From the NCBI GenBank assembly GCA_949825065.1, contig OX463866.1, positions 3,100,409 through 3,164,408 on the forward strand: DNA of 64,000 nucleotides, in the 5' to 3' direction. The DNA comes from Odontocerum albicorne (taxonomy: Eukaryota; Arthropoda; Insecta; Trichoptera; Odontoceridae). Under the pieces are notes generated by a model. The model was given only the letters and a program-made list of their open reading frames with translations, did no database searches and had not been told where the DNA came from. The translations under genes and the position numbers were made by a program. Below, in pieces: positions 54,320 to 64,000 of this stretch (within the stretch, counting starts at the first letter, position 1; each line of letters begins with the position of its first letter).

Positions 54320-54721
54320 TATATTATTTTTATATTGAATAATTATTAATTTTATTTTATATTAAATTTTTTAATTTTTTTATATATTTTATATTTATTT
54401 TAATACTTATTTAACATATAATTTACATTTAATATTGTATATAATTATAATAATGTACGAGTATATACGAGTATATATTATTACAATATTAATAATTATA
54501 TTATAATTAATTGTTATAAAATTTATTTATAATATAATACAAAAATATAATTAATAATATATTATTAATTATATAATAAAAATAATATAATAATAAATAA
54601 ATAATTAAATAATTTTATTATTAATAAGTATTAATATTAAAATAATTAATAATAATGTATAAATAGATAAAATATTTAATAATAAAAAATGATAATTTAC
54701 TAGTAATAAAATCATAATATA
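54320..54721. other. Extremely AT-rich filler
   Basis: Mostly A and T, with two TACGAGTA octamers (54456-54463, 54466-54473) supplying nearly the only G or C. Confidence 0.7.
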
Positions 54722-54930
54722 ATACACCGTTTCACTTTTCGTGACGTTCAGGCCAATTTGCTCTACCGCGCCCATAGAAGTTTCACTTCAATAAAAGGAC
54801 AATTAAACGCCATTATGAAAGTAGACTTTCTACGGATTTGAACTTACGATTAATGAGATTAAAAACATTACGAAAAAATAAGGCAGGTTAAGTGGCAGGA
54901 TAGAAAACTTACCAAGGCAAGATGAACTAC
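54722..54930. repeat. Helentron-like nonautonomous sequence, right arm
   Basis: Inverted copy of 53190-53275 (CTTTTCGTGACGTTCAGGCC, AGAAGTTTCACTTC), then a direct copy of 52965-53130. Confidence 0.6.
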
Positions 54931-54939
54931 ATCGTATTT

Positions 54940-55622
54940 ATTTATGTATTTAACACTTTTATTGCAAATACAATCGTGCGGGCTTATTGCCAGGCGGCAA
55001 TCTCTTCCAACCAACCAGACAAAAGTAAATGAAGTAAGTTACGTGGTTGCATAAATAATTCAAATGACGATCCATCCCCACGAAATCCATAAACACATAC
55101 GTGAGCACATGCCCACGAACCCCACAAAGACGGACAATCACCCGAACATAATTTTTCATGTAAAGTGAGATATCATCAATCAAAAGGAAAGGAAGGGATG
55201 GTGGAGAGGAAAGGAAAAGAAAAATCAAGAATGAAACACGTTATTTTACTGACTAGAAATTAAGAGTTTTTTGAGTCGCTTCTTAAAGCATGCCAAGGAC
55301 GGAGCGAGTCTTATATTGGTTTGTAACTGATTCCAGAGTCTCACTGCATGGCCAGTAAAGGACGACGTAAAGAAAGAGGAGCGGTGAACTGGAAAAGCCA
55401 ATAAACAATCTCTGTTTGAGCGTAGCGCTAATCCATTATTGGAAAGACGCTGAAAATTCTCGGCGAGATAAGAGGGGGCGGCGGGACAGTTAAGGATATT
55501 ACACAATAGAGACAGTATGTGAATTTGGCGTCTATTTCTAACATTCAACCAGTTCAATGCCTTCTGGTATGATGTTATATGTTCGTACTTACGTAGGTTG
55601 AAAATGAATCTTAGACACACAT
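54940..55622 (-). mobile_element. LINE J, 5'-truncated
   Basis: Minus strand: open ORF from VCLRFIFNLRKYEHITSYQK to APSLACFKKRLKKLLISSQ and stop, 3' UTR, then tail complement TTATTTATGTATTTAACACTTTTATTGC at the left. Confidence 0.9.
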
Positions 55623-55625
55623 TTT

Positions 55626-55795
55626 GATCATATATCTATGGATACTATATCTTTGATCATATATCTATGGATACTATATCTATAGAGCATATATCTATGG
55701 CTACTATATCTATGGATCATATATCTATGGATACTATATCTATGGATCATATATCTATGGATACTATATCTATGGATCATTTATCTATCGATACC
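55626..55795. repeat. ~30-bp minisatellite
   Basis: Unit ATATATCTATGGATACTATAT plus CTATGGATC, about five and a half copies, abutting the truncated 5' end of LINE J. LINE J may have inserted into it. Confidence 0.85.
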
Positions 55796-55819
55796 GGACC
55801 GAAGGGATTTCTGCGATGC

Positions 55820-55980
55820 CCTATTAAATATTTAATCTCAACATATTCTATTATGTTCAACAAACATCTCTCTTGCACTACAGAAAACGTGTTTCTAGGA
55901 AAACTGACGGAAAGCATTATTATATCCAACTCGCGTTTTCTTCCATTGAGTCCTTACAATATTGTTATTGTTAAAAATAT
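55820..55980 (-). pseudogene. LINE S fragment
   Basis: CAACAAACATCTCTCTTGCACTACAGAAAAC is the complement of the LINE S stretch at 36278-36305. 55981-56247 shows nothing recognisable. Confidence 0.55.
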
Positions 55981-56247
55981 ATATGAATGAAGCAATCACT
56001 CATAAACCTTTCTGGCTATATAACCTTCGAATGATATTGACCTTAAGGTGACACTTTGCACACAAAAAAAGTCAATACTGGGTGTTCAGAAATTCAATGT
56101 CCAACATATGCGTCCATCGTCCAACTGTTAGCATTCACGCAAAACAAGCGAACGGTCCAGAGTCGATTCTTGGTGGATTCATTTTCTGACTAGTTTTACT
56201 TTTAGTCCGTTTTACATCTCAATTTAGTACGTTTAACATCTCAATCG

Positions 56248-57000
56248 CTGCTCTTTCCGATTCTGGACTATGCGGACGTATGTTACTTGGATGTTACAGA
56301 AGAACAGCTGGACAAATTACAGCGTCTTCAAAATGTTTGTTTAAAATTTATTTTCAACCCACGAAATTACGATAATATAACTTCATACCAGAAGGCATTG
56401 AACTGGTTGAATGTTAGAAATAGACGCCAAATTCACATATTGTCTCTATTGTATAATACCCTTTACTGTCCCGCCGCCCCTTCTTATCTCGCCGAAAATT
56501 TTCATCGTCTTTCCAAACATGGATTAGCGCTATGTTCAAACAGATATTGTTTATTGGCCTTTCCAGTTCACAGCTCCTCTTTCTTTACGTCGTTCTTTAC
56601 TGTCCATGCAGTGAGACTCTGGAATCAGTTACAAACCAATATAAGACTCGCTCCATCCCTGGCACGCTTTAAGAAGCGACTGAAAAAACTCTTAATTTCT
56701 TGTCAATAAAATAACGTGTTTCATTCCTGACTTTTCTTTTCCTTTCCTCTCCACCATCCCTTCCTTTTCTTTTGATGGATGATATCTCACTTTATATGAA
56801 AAAGAATGTTCGGGTGATTGTCCGTCTTTGTGGAGTTCGTGGGTATATGCACACGTATGTGTTTATGGATTTCGTGGGGATGGATAGTCATTTGAATTAT
56901 TTATGCAACTTACTTCATTTACTTTGGTCTGGTTGGTTGGAAGAGATTGCCGCCTGCAATAATCCCACACGATTTTATTTGCAATAAAAGTGTAAAATAA
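56248..57000 (+). mobile_element. LINE J, 5'-truncated
   Basis: Open from LDYADVCYLDVTEEQLDKL-type through LKFIFNPRNYDNITSYQKAL to LARFKKRLKKLLISCQ; tail GCAATAAAAGTGTAAAATAAATAAA. More diverged than the 46.9-kb copy. Confidence 0.9.
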
Positions 57001-57739
57001 ATAAACAATGTATCCTTTTAAATGCTACTTATAACATTTTTATAGCGCTAAAAATAGCGCTTTGATAAAAAAAAAATTCGCAATAGATTGAACCCGCCGA
57101 TCGCCTTGGAAAATTGATCTCCTTACCATCGGAACTCTGAGTTTGATATGTCAAAAACGTGTGCTTGCTGAAGCGCAACTGCTTACACACAATAAATCAT
57201 TCACACGCTCAGACCATGTTTTTAACTGCTAGCCGTATTTTGTTCTTCTGCGTCAGGATTTTTAAAGTAAATTCTAATTTATTAGTTTTTTGTTAATTTG
57301 TGTTGACCACTGTTTTATTTGAGTTCACTACCGGTTTCAAAGATATCCGCATTCCTCGTCAGGTAAAGATGAATTAAATGATGTCTTAAATAGGAACAGG
57401 AGAGAAGGAGGGTAGGGGATTGGTGGCTAGTAAGGGCAGGGGAGTAGGTAGGCGACAATAGGATGGCTTTTGAACGGGAAACATTTTATGTTAAGCAGAT
57501 AACTTTTATTAAAATTCAATTGATTCTTTATAATGTTGAGACTTTATTTAATTCCATTTAATTTAATAACCAAGTTCATTTTCAACCAACCAAAAATGAA
57601 ACAAACAAATAAATCCCAATAATAGTCATCGGCTAAATAAATTTCCCGTTCAAAAGAGCTGATTTGTTGAGTAAGTTTAAGAACAGTACTACGAGATGGT
57701 TTGGGCGCGTGGAACCAATAAAGAAGAAATACTCACTAA
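57001..57739. other. Spacer with one CTACCGGTTTCAA motif
   Basis: 57328-57400 has ACTACCGGTTTCAAAGATAT and TTCCTCGTCAGG, recalling the 167-bp unit. The rest is unassigned. Confidence 0.4.
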
Positions 57740-58795
57740 ATAAATAGTAGAAATGTGAGTGGAAGGTGTGGTAGAAGTAATAAAAAAAAACGTGAGTGGA
57801 AGGTGTGGTAGAAGTAAACCAAATAAATGTGAGTGGAAGGTGTGGTAGAAGTAAACTAAACAAATGTTAGTGAAAGGTGTGGTAGAAATAAACCAAACAA
57901 TGTGAGTGGAAGGTGGGGTAGAAGTAAACCAAAAAAATGTGAGTGGAAGGTGTGGTAGAAGTAAACCAAATAAATTTATGGTAGAGGTAATAAAAAAAAA
58001 GTGAGTGGAAGGGATGGTAGAAGTAAACTAAACAAATGTTAGTGAAAGGTGTGGTAGAAATAAACCAAAAAATGTGAGTGGAAGGTGTGGTAGAAGTAAA
58101 CAAAAAAAAGTGAGTGGAAGGTGTGGTAGAAGTAAACCAAATAAATTTGTGGTAGAGGTAATAAAAAAAAAGTGAGTGGAAGGGGTGGTAGAAGTAAACC
58201 AAATAAATGTGTGGTAGAAGTAAACCAAATAAATGTGTGGTAGAAGTAATAAAAAAATGTGAGTTGAAGGTGTGGTAGAAGTAAACCAAAAAAATGTGAG
58301 TGGAAGGTGTGGTAGAAGTAAACTAAACAAATGTTAGTGGAAGGTGTGGTAGAAGTAATACAAAAAAATGTAGGTGGAAGGTGTGGTAGAAGTAAACCAA
58401 ATAAATGTGGGGTAGAAGTTATAAAAAAAATGTGAGTGGAAGGAGTGGTAGAAGTAATCAAAAAGAATTTGTGAGTGGAAGGTGTGGTAGAAATAAACCA
58501 AAAAAATGTGAGTGGAAGGTGTGGTAGAAGTAAACCAAATAAATGTGAGTGGAAGGTGTGGTACAAGTAATCAAAAATCATTTGTGAGTGGAAGGTGTGG
58601 TAGAAATAAACCAAAAAAATGTGAGCAGAAGGTGTGGTACAAGTAAACAAAATAAATGTGTGGTAGAAGTAATAAAAAAAACTTTGAGTGGAAGATGTGG
58701 TAGAAGTAAACTAAATAAATGTGAGTGGAAGGTGTGATAGAAGTAATCAAAAAGAATTTATGAGTGGAAGGTGTGATAGAAGTAAACCAAAAAAA
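57740..58795. repeat. ~37-39-bp minisatellite
   Basis: About 1 kb of GTGAGTGGAAGGTGTGGTAG followed by AAGTAAACCAAATAAAT, with length variants (AATAAAAAAAA, AATCAAAAAGAATT). Long minus-strand ORFs (THxFxxYFYHTFHS) are translation of the repeat. Confidence 0.95.
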
Positions 58796-58797
58796 AT

Positions 58798-59655
58798 GTT
58801 GTATTGTATTTCATTACACTTTTGTTGTATAAAGTATAACCAAGATTGTTTATTGGCCTTTCCAGTTCACCGCTCCTCTTTCTTTACGTCGTCCTTTACT
58901 GTCCATGCAGTGAGACTCTGGAACCAGTTACAAACCAATGTTAGACACGCTCCGTCCTTATTTATTTAACACTTTTATTGCAAATACAATCTAGTGAGCT
59001 TATAGCCAGGCGGCGATCTCTTCCAACCAACCAGACAAAAGTAAATGAAGCAAGTTACATGGTCGCAAAAACATTCAAATTACTATCCATCCACACGAAA
59101 CCTTTGAACACATATAGTACGTGAGCATACACCCATAAACCTCACAAAGACGGACAATCACTCGACCTAATCCTTTTCATATAAAGTGAGATATCATCAA
59201 TCAAAGGAAAAGGAAGGGATGGTGGAGAGGAAAGGAAAAGAAAAATCAGGAATGAAACACGTTATATTATTGACTAAAAATTTAGTTTTTTGTGTCGCTT
59301 CTTAAAGTATGCCAAGGACGGAGCGATGCTTAAAGAAGCGACTGAAAAAAAACTCTTAATTTCTAGTCAATAATATAACGTGTTTCATTCCTGATTTTTT
59401 TCCTTTCCTCTCCACCATCCCTTCCTTTTCCTTTGATTGATGATATCTCACTTTACATTAAAAGGAATGTTTCAGGTGATGTGGGGTTTGTGGGCGTATG
59501 TGATCATGGATTTTGTGAGGATGGATAATCATTTGAATGTTTTTTGTGACCATGTAACTTCCTTAACTAAGTTTTATGTGGTTGAATAGAAGAGATTGCC
59601 GCCTGGCAATAAATCCACTAAATTGTTAAAGAAATAAATTCGTAGATATCCATAT
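58798..59655. mobile_element. LINE J chimera (+ / - / +) after a SINE1 tail
   Basis: 58798-58843 is a SINE1 tail complement. 58844-58960 is LINE J ORF (+), 58960-59325 is a LINE J 3' UTR/ORF end (-), 59326-59655 is LINE J (+) again to its tail. The inner borders meet at GTCCTTATTTATTTAACAC and GGACGGAGCGATGCTTAAAG. Confidence 0.75.
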
Positions 59656-59656
59656 A

Positions 59657-60934
59657 CTGGTTAGTCAAAGAGTTTTGAAAGCGGAAATGAAAATACATTT
59701 TTTTTGGGGGGAAATCACTTTTATTGCTCAGTATAGTCTCCCATAAGATCAATACACTTGGTCCAACGATCTTCCAACCTTGTTGTCCCATCACGGAAGT
59801 GACTTTCTGAAAGGCCTGCAAAATACTCCTCTACGACGGCTATAACCTCTTCGTTTGATGAAAAATGCTTTCCAAGAAGGAATTTTTTGAGGTGTGAGAA
59901 CAGCCAGAAGTCAGAGGGAGCTAAATCTGGCGAATAGGGTGGATGCTGCAACAATTCGTACCCCAATTCACTGATTTTCGCGATGGTTTTTTGAGCTGTG
60001 TGAGCAGGTGCATTGTCTTGATGAAAAATGATTTTTTTCTTCTGCAAACCGGGTCTTTTTTCACAATTTTTTTCATCCAACTGGTCTAATAACCAGAGTT
60101 GATTGTCTTACCAGTTTGGAGATAATCTATCAATAAAATTCCTTTTGCATCCCAAAAAACTGACGCTAACACCTTCTTGGCCGATTTCTGGACACGAACT
60201 CGCTTCGGAGCCAAAGTGCCTGGTTCACACCACTCCTTAGCCTCTTGTTTTGATTCAGGATCATGGTGGTAGACCCAAGTCTCATCCATAGTGATGAATC
60301 GACGCAGAAAATCCTTTTTATCCTTTCGAAATTGCTCCAAATGTTGCTCAGAAAGTCGCATTTGAACGTGTTTTTGTTGCATTGTTAGCAAATGCGGCAC
60401 CCATTGTGCACACAGTTTTTTGAAACCCAAAACTTCAGCCAAAATATGCCATGTTGTTCCATGTGAGATGCCTATGGTGTCAGCTATCACATCCACAGTC
60501 GATCGGTGATCTTCCAAAACCATATCGTGTATTTTCGCTATGATTTCTGGTGTTGATACACTTTTTGGACGTCCTGAGCGTGGATCGTCTTCAACGCTTG
60601 TACGGCCACGCTTAAACTCCAAAACCCATCGGTGAACGGTTGGAAATGAAGGAGAAGACTCCTTTAATACTTTCACTATCTTTGCATGGATCTCAGTAGC
60701 CGATAAACCTTCCAAAACAAAGAATTTAATCACTGCACGATATTCGGATTTTTCCATTGTTAAAAAATACACTGACACGTCAACTTCAAATGGCTTGTAA
60801 ACAAAGAATGAATTGACAGATCGAAATGAAATTTTGAGTACGTTCTTATGAAAGATGAAATATTAAAATGGCGTAGAAATTTTGGTTTTTTCTACTGCTC
60901 CATAGATGTCGCTTTCAAAACTTTTTGACTAACC
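59657..60934 (-). mobile_element. Mariner X, nearly complete
   Basis: About 1.28 kb with inverted ends GGTTAGTCAAAGAGTTTTGA (59659) and complement GGTTAGTCAAAAAGTTTTGA (60934). TA follows the right end; the left TA is two bases out. Full-length for a mariner. It sits in LINE J-derived DNA. Confidence 0.9.
59721..60757 (-). pseudogene. Mariner X transposase, one frame break
   Basis: From ATG at 60757: HTH region (VHRWVLEFKRGRTSVEDDPR, SGRPKSV), second helix region (IADTIGISHGTTWHILAE), first catalytic Asp in TMDETWVYHH, then a frame break and stop near 60086. The second segment carries IIFHQDNAPAHTAQKT and YSPDLAPSDFWLFSHLK; the two Asp are 34 residues apart (DD34D), as in mariner. Ends at DRWTKCIDLMGDYTEQ, about the usual 345 codons in total. 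Apart from one shift all key residues are present. Confidence 0.9.
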
Positions 60935-60959
60935 TATTACCCCTGAATTAACTAGGCGG

Positions 60960-61110
60960 AAAAAAATGCTAGATAGTTTTTTGAGTGTTTTTTTGCGATC
61001 ATGTAACTTGCTTCATTTACTTTTGTCTTGTTGGTTAGAAGAGATTGCCGCCTGGCAATAAGTCCGCCAGATTGTAGTTCCAATAAAAGTGTTAAATAAA
61101 TAAATAAATA
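60960..61110 (+). mobile_element. LINE J tail fragment
   Basis: GATCATGTAACTTGCTTCATTTACTTTTGTC through GCCGCCTGGCAATAAGTCCGCC and AATAAAAGTGTTAAATAAATAAATAAAT. 61111-61374 is unassigned. Confidence 0.8.
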
Positions 61111-61374
61111 TAACTTGGTAGACTTAATTAATATATATTTGTTATAATTATAATCCGTCAATAATCATGCTTTTGAATCCGGAGATAGACCGGCTTTGAA
61201 AAGAGTCCGTTCTCTGAATGGCGCTGTTTAAAAAATAATATTATTAAGTATTATTTTTCTCTCAAAATATACCTTGTCTCTTATTCCTATAAATCTCATC
61301 CTTTCATCGTGTTCACTTTCCATATTTTCCTTAAGACTTGTCTTTGGCTACTGTTACTCAAATATTTGTCGACT

Positions 61375-61456
61375 TCCGAGACCTAGGTGGTAAAACACTT
61401 GTCTTCTGACCAGGAAATAGCAAGTTCGACACCGAAAGTGTTTTCCTAGTCTGTCT

Positions 61457-61485
<29 letters not shown>
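61375..61485 (+). mobile_element. SINE1 head followed by (TTA)n
   Basis: TTCCGAGACCTAGGTGGTAAAACAC with B-box-like AGTTCGACACC; TTATTATTATTATTATTATT tract after it. Confidence 0.65.
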
Positions 61486-61487
<2 letters not shown>

Positions 61488-61488
<1 letters not shown>

Positions 61489-61990
61489 CACATGACAAGA
61501 AATATACACAATTTGAGAAAAAACAATTATTTGATTTGGACATATAATTTTAATGGATCAGGGTTTGTTGCCTTTCATTTGTCGTATCCCCAGTAAACTA
61601 GGCTTTTGCCTGTATCTCACTGAGGATATTCAGCATGAAAAAATAAATCGATACTTCTTTCCGATTTTTGGTAACACAAAAAAAAACCCCGTTGCACGCT
61701 GTCATCAACCTGACAAACGGTGACACTCAACTACAACTGGAAACATCTTGCGAAACTCAACTCCTCACACATCATCACTCCAGAAAGACCAAAAATATTC
61801 ATACCACAATATACCGCACACAATCATAAGAATAAAAATCAAAACAAATTCAAAACAAACAAAAAAAGAAGAAAAAAAGAAAAACACAAAGACTAAAACA
61901 AACAAAATTAAAACAACAAGAAGAGACCTTCACTCACGAGTATTTAAGGTTTCATAAACATACTTCTGATTCATCGGAGGAGATAGCCGC
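61488..61990 (+). repeat. Repeat D copy
   Basis: ACATGACAAGAAATATACAC, GGGTTTGTTGCCTTTCATTTG, AAAACCCCGTTGCACGCTGTC, CCAGAAAGACCAAAAATATTC; 3' half A-rich and extended. A SINE1-like tail follows at 61945-62030. Confidence 0.75.
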
Positions 61991-62149
61991 ATGGCTGTGA
62001 TTCCACAAGGTTTTACTGTATACAATTAAGACTTATACATGATTCGCTAGGGCGTTGCTGTAGCTGCCAGATGTAATTTTTTTAATAATTTTGGGTTTGA
62101 AACCGAAGTTAGAGCGCATTTAAGGAGAGTTTTCTCTCTAAACGACGCT

Positions 62150-62350
62150 ATATAAAATTATTGTATTGTATTACACTTTCATTGTTTACAAGACACTCTG
62201 GTTTATTGCCATGTGACAATCTCTTCCAACCAACCAGAAATATATTTAATAAGTCTTATTTTTTTTTAAATCTGGGCTCCTGCAGGATTTGAATCCGCAA
62301 CCTCCGGTTTGGGAGACAGGCGTCTTACCAACTAGGTCACGTAGGTCATC
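62150..62350 (-). mobile_element. SINE1, most complete reverse copy
   Basis: Complement reads A box TGACCTAGTTGGTAAGAC, GCCTGTCTCCCAAACCGGAGG, B box GGATTCAAATCC, then AAGACTTATTAAAT and the tail GGTTGGAAGAGATTGTCACATGG..TGTAAACAATGAAAGTGTAATACAATACAAT. Confidence 0.85.
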
Positions 62351-62530
62351 ATGGACCATGCGTATGATATAATGAAAAAAGGACATGTAAAAGTCTAAAG
62401 AAGTTGTGTGATCAAACGTATGGACGTAGAACAAGCGAAATATGTGCTTCACGAAATGGGCGTTTGACACTCTGTTTTTTCTGCCTACCACGACAAGGAA
62501 ATTATGTGATGGGATACTTGAAGTATAGCT
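62351..62530 (+). pseudogene. LINE P tail fragment
   Basis: GTATGGACGTAGAACAAGCG and CTGCCTACCACGACAAGGAAATTATG match the end of LINE P copies. Confidence 0.55.
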
Positions 62531-63000
62531 TGAAATTTTATTGAAAAATTTCGCATTTCTATGACAAAAAGGTTCGAGCAATTTGGCAATGATATATTAT
62601 ATATTTTACAAATAATTGCAAAGTAGAGCTTCGTATGAATATATTTGTATTTTTCTATTTATCATAGAAATTGTTTTTGGCCATCCTGTACATACTTAAG
62701 TAACTTAAAGTGAGATATTTCAAATATAATGTGTACTGCGTCACAACAAGAGATAAATAAGTGAATTGTCAACCATGACTGTAGATTTTCGTGGTCTAAT
62801 GATTTTAGTCCTTAACAACTAATATCAATTTATGGGTATAATTTCAAACTGGTTAAAAGTTTACGACTTTTTTTCATAACTGTTTTTTGTTCAACAAATA
62901 GACAATATTTTCTCATTATAAAATTAATATTTCAGTACCACCGTTTTACTCACCAAAATTACTCCAAGGTGCTTACATTTAAATATCCATTATTTTGTTA
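62531..63000. other. Unassigned AT-rich spacer
   Basis: No gene or repeat recognised. Confidence 0.4.
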
Positions 63001-63574
63001 TAGTTTGAAAAATATAAGATGAACTGTATGACAGCTCACAAATTTGCCCCAATACAACCTTGTAACGATGTTCAGTAATTTTAATTATTTTGTCAACTTT
63101 AATATAAGCCTCGATTCTAATAAATAGCAAGTTATTTAGGTAAATACATTACATAAAACTAACAATAATGACAAATTAATACATCTCGTTACAAATTAGC
63201 AAAAATGTGGCAGTTTGTTAAAATCAAACAATATTTGGTGACGTTCGTCAAAAGTCACTACGTTAGTCTGCATTGGCTAGGGATGGGGTATACGATAATT
63301 GGAATTTCGAAAATCGATTTCGATAATCGAATTTAATGAAATGTTCGTAATTAGTATTAAATCATAGTGGATCTTGGCCTATTTAAAGATACATACAAAT
63401 CATACAATACATTAGAAAGTCAATATAATGAAAATTAGGAATTAAAACGTCAGTTTAGAGAAAAACAATTGTTCGATTTATAAAAAAAATATTCGATTTG
63501 TAAACAAAAAAAACGATTTTACCCCATTCCTTTGTAACAAACGTCACACGGTTCATCCTAGACTTTCCGAAGTA
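63001..63574. mobile_element. MITE A, copy 3
   Basis: TA at 63001-63002 and 63573-63574; left end GTTTGAAAAATATAAGATGA, right end complement CTTCGGAAAGTCTAGGATGA. Internal sequence colinear with copies at 1020-2128. Confidence 0.85.
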
Positions 63575-63594
63575 AAACAGTCATATTTATTTAA

Positions 63595-64000
63595 AAAAAA
63601 TTTAATTAACACATGACAAAAAATCTATAAATACACAATTTACAAAAAAACAACAGGAAAATTAATTTGGACACACAATTTTAATAGATCTGGGTTTGTT
63701 GCCTTTCATTTGTCGTATCCCCAGTAAACTAGGCTTTTGCCTGTATCTCACTGAGGAATAAAGCATGAACAAATTAATCGACACTTTTTTCCGATTTTTT
63801 CGATTATATAAAACCCCGTTGTACATTCTCATCAACTTGACAAACAGTGACACTCAATTATATATGTATATATCACGCGAATCAAACCCCTCACAATTCA
63901 TCACTTCAGACAGACCAAAACGTTCGTCCCACAATATACCGCACATAATCATAAAAATAAAAACACCACACTCAAGAGTTCACCCAAACCTTTGCTGCAA
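63595..64000 (+). repeat. Repeat D, fullest copy (runs off the window)
   Basis: Starts CACATGACAAAAAATC; contains TGTTGCCTTTCATTTGTCGT, CTGTATCTCACTGAGG, then TTATATAAAACCCCGTTG (a TATA-like box) and the ACCGCACATAATCATAAAAAT segment. No coding capacity; may be an LTR or other promoter-bearing end. Confidence 0.65.

Noticed and set aside
57633..58650. Long minus-strand ORFs rich in Phe, Thr, His and Tyr
   Set aside because: They are translations of the 37-39-bp minisatellite, with no start context or domain.

Overview
The window looks like intergenic and intronic DNA from an insect nuclear genome, possibly lepidopteran, though the order cannot be settled from sequence alone. Evidence: AT-rich composition, an insect-type mobile-element mix (mariner, piggyBac-type TTAA MITEs, Helentron-like fragments, many 5'-truncated LINEs, tRNA-derived SINEs), spliceosomal signals, and no bacterial gene organisation. 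Almost every open reading frame is a transposon fossil or lies inside a tandem repeat. The only host coding segment I can support is one exon at 48200-48328 (+), the N-terminal start of a fatty acyl-CoA reductase, with a splice acceptor before it and a donor after it. No second exon appears before the window ends, so the first coding intron would exceed 15 kb.

Layout. 1-9.7 kb: Helentron-like endonuclease fragments, LINE ends, two abutting MITEs, inverted mariner halves, a 167-bp tandem array and a long AT-rich minisatellite. 9.7-19.4 kb: SINEs, a truncated mariner, pogo-like 'CCTCGATTATCCG' repeats, a piggyBac-type MITE, and 62-, 222- and 145-bp tandem repeats. 19.4-41 kb: a dense graveyard of 5'-truncated LINEs (called J, L, R, S, T, P, K, U and H here), with several datable nested insertions flanked by target-site duplications, including a three-layer nest at 33.3-34.9 kb. 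41-46.6 kb: four satellite or minisatellite blocks, a solo LTR and SINEs. 46.6-49 kb: the reductase exon, preceded by a 27-bp minisatellite that a LINE J insertion has split. 49-64 kb: a 310-bp tandem repeat carrying a piggyBac-type MITE, two internally deleted mariners, Helentron-like inverted repeats, LINE J copies, a near-complete mariner with one frame break, and further MITE and repeat D copies.

Recurring families. LINE J and SINE1 share their 3' tails, which suggests SINE1 is mobilised by LINE J. Mariner W occurs three times with the same internal deletion. MITE A has four substantial copies, one a palindromic fold-back. Most unusual is the octamer TACGAGTA (reverse complement TACTCGTA). 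I found 16 exact copies by eye; in several repeat families one copy has the octamer where sister copies have only TA. This looks like a 6-bp micro-insertion or TA-flanked excision footprint. A truncated mariner at 11875 begins CGAG directly after a TA and is a candidate source.
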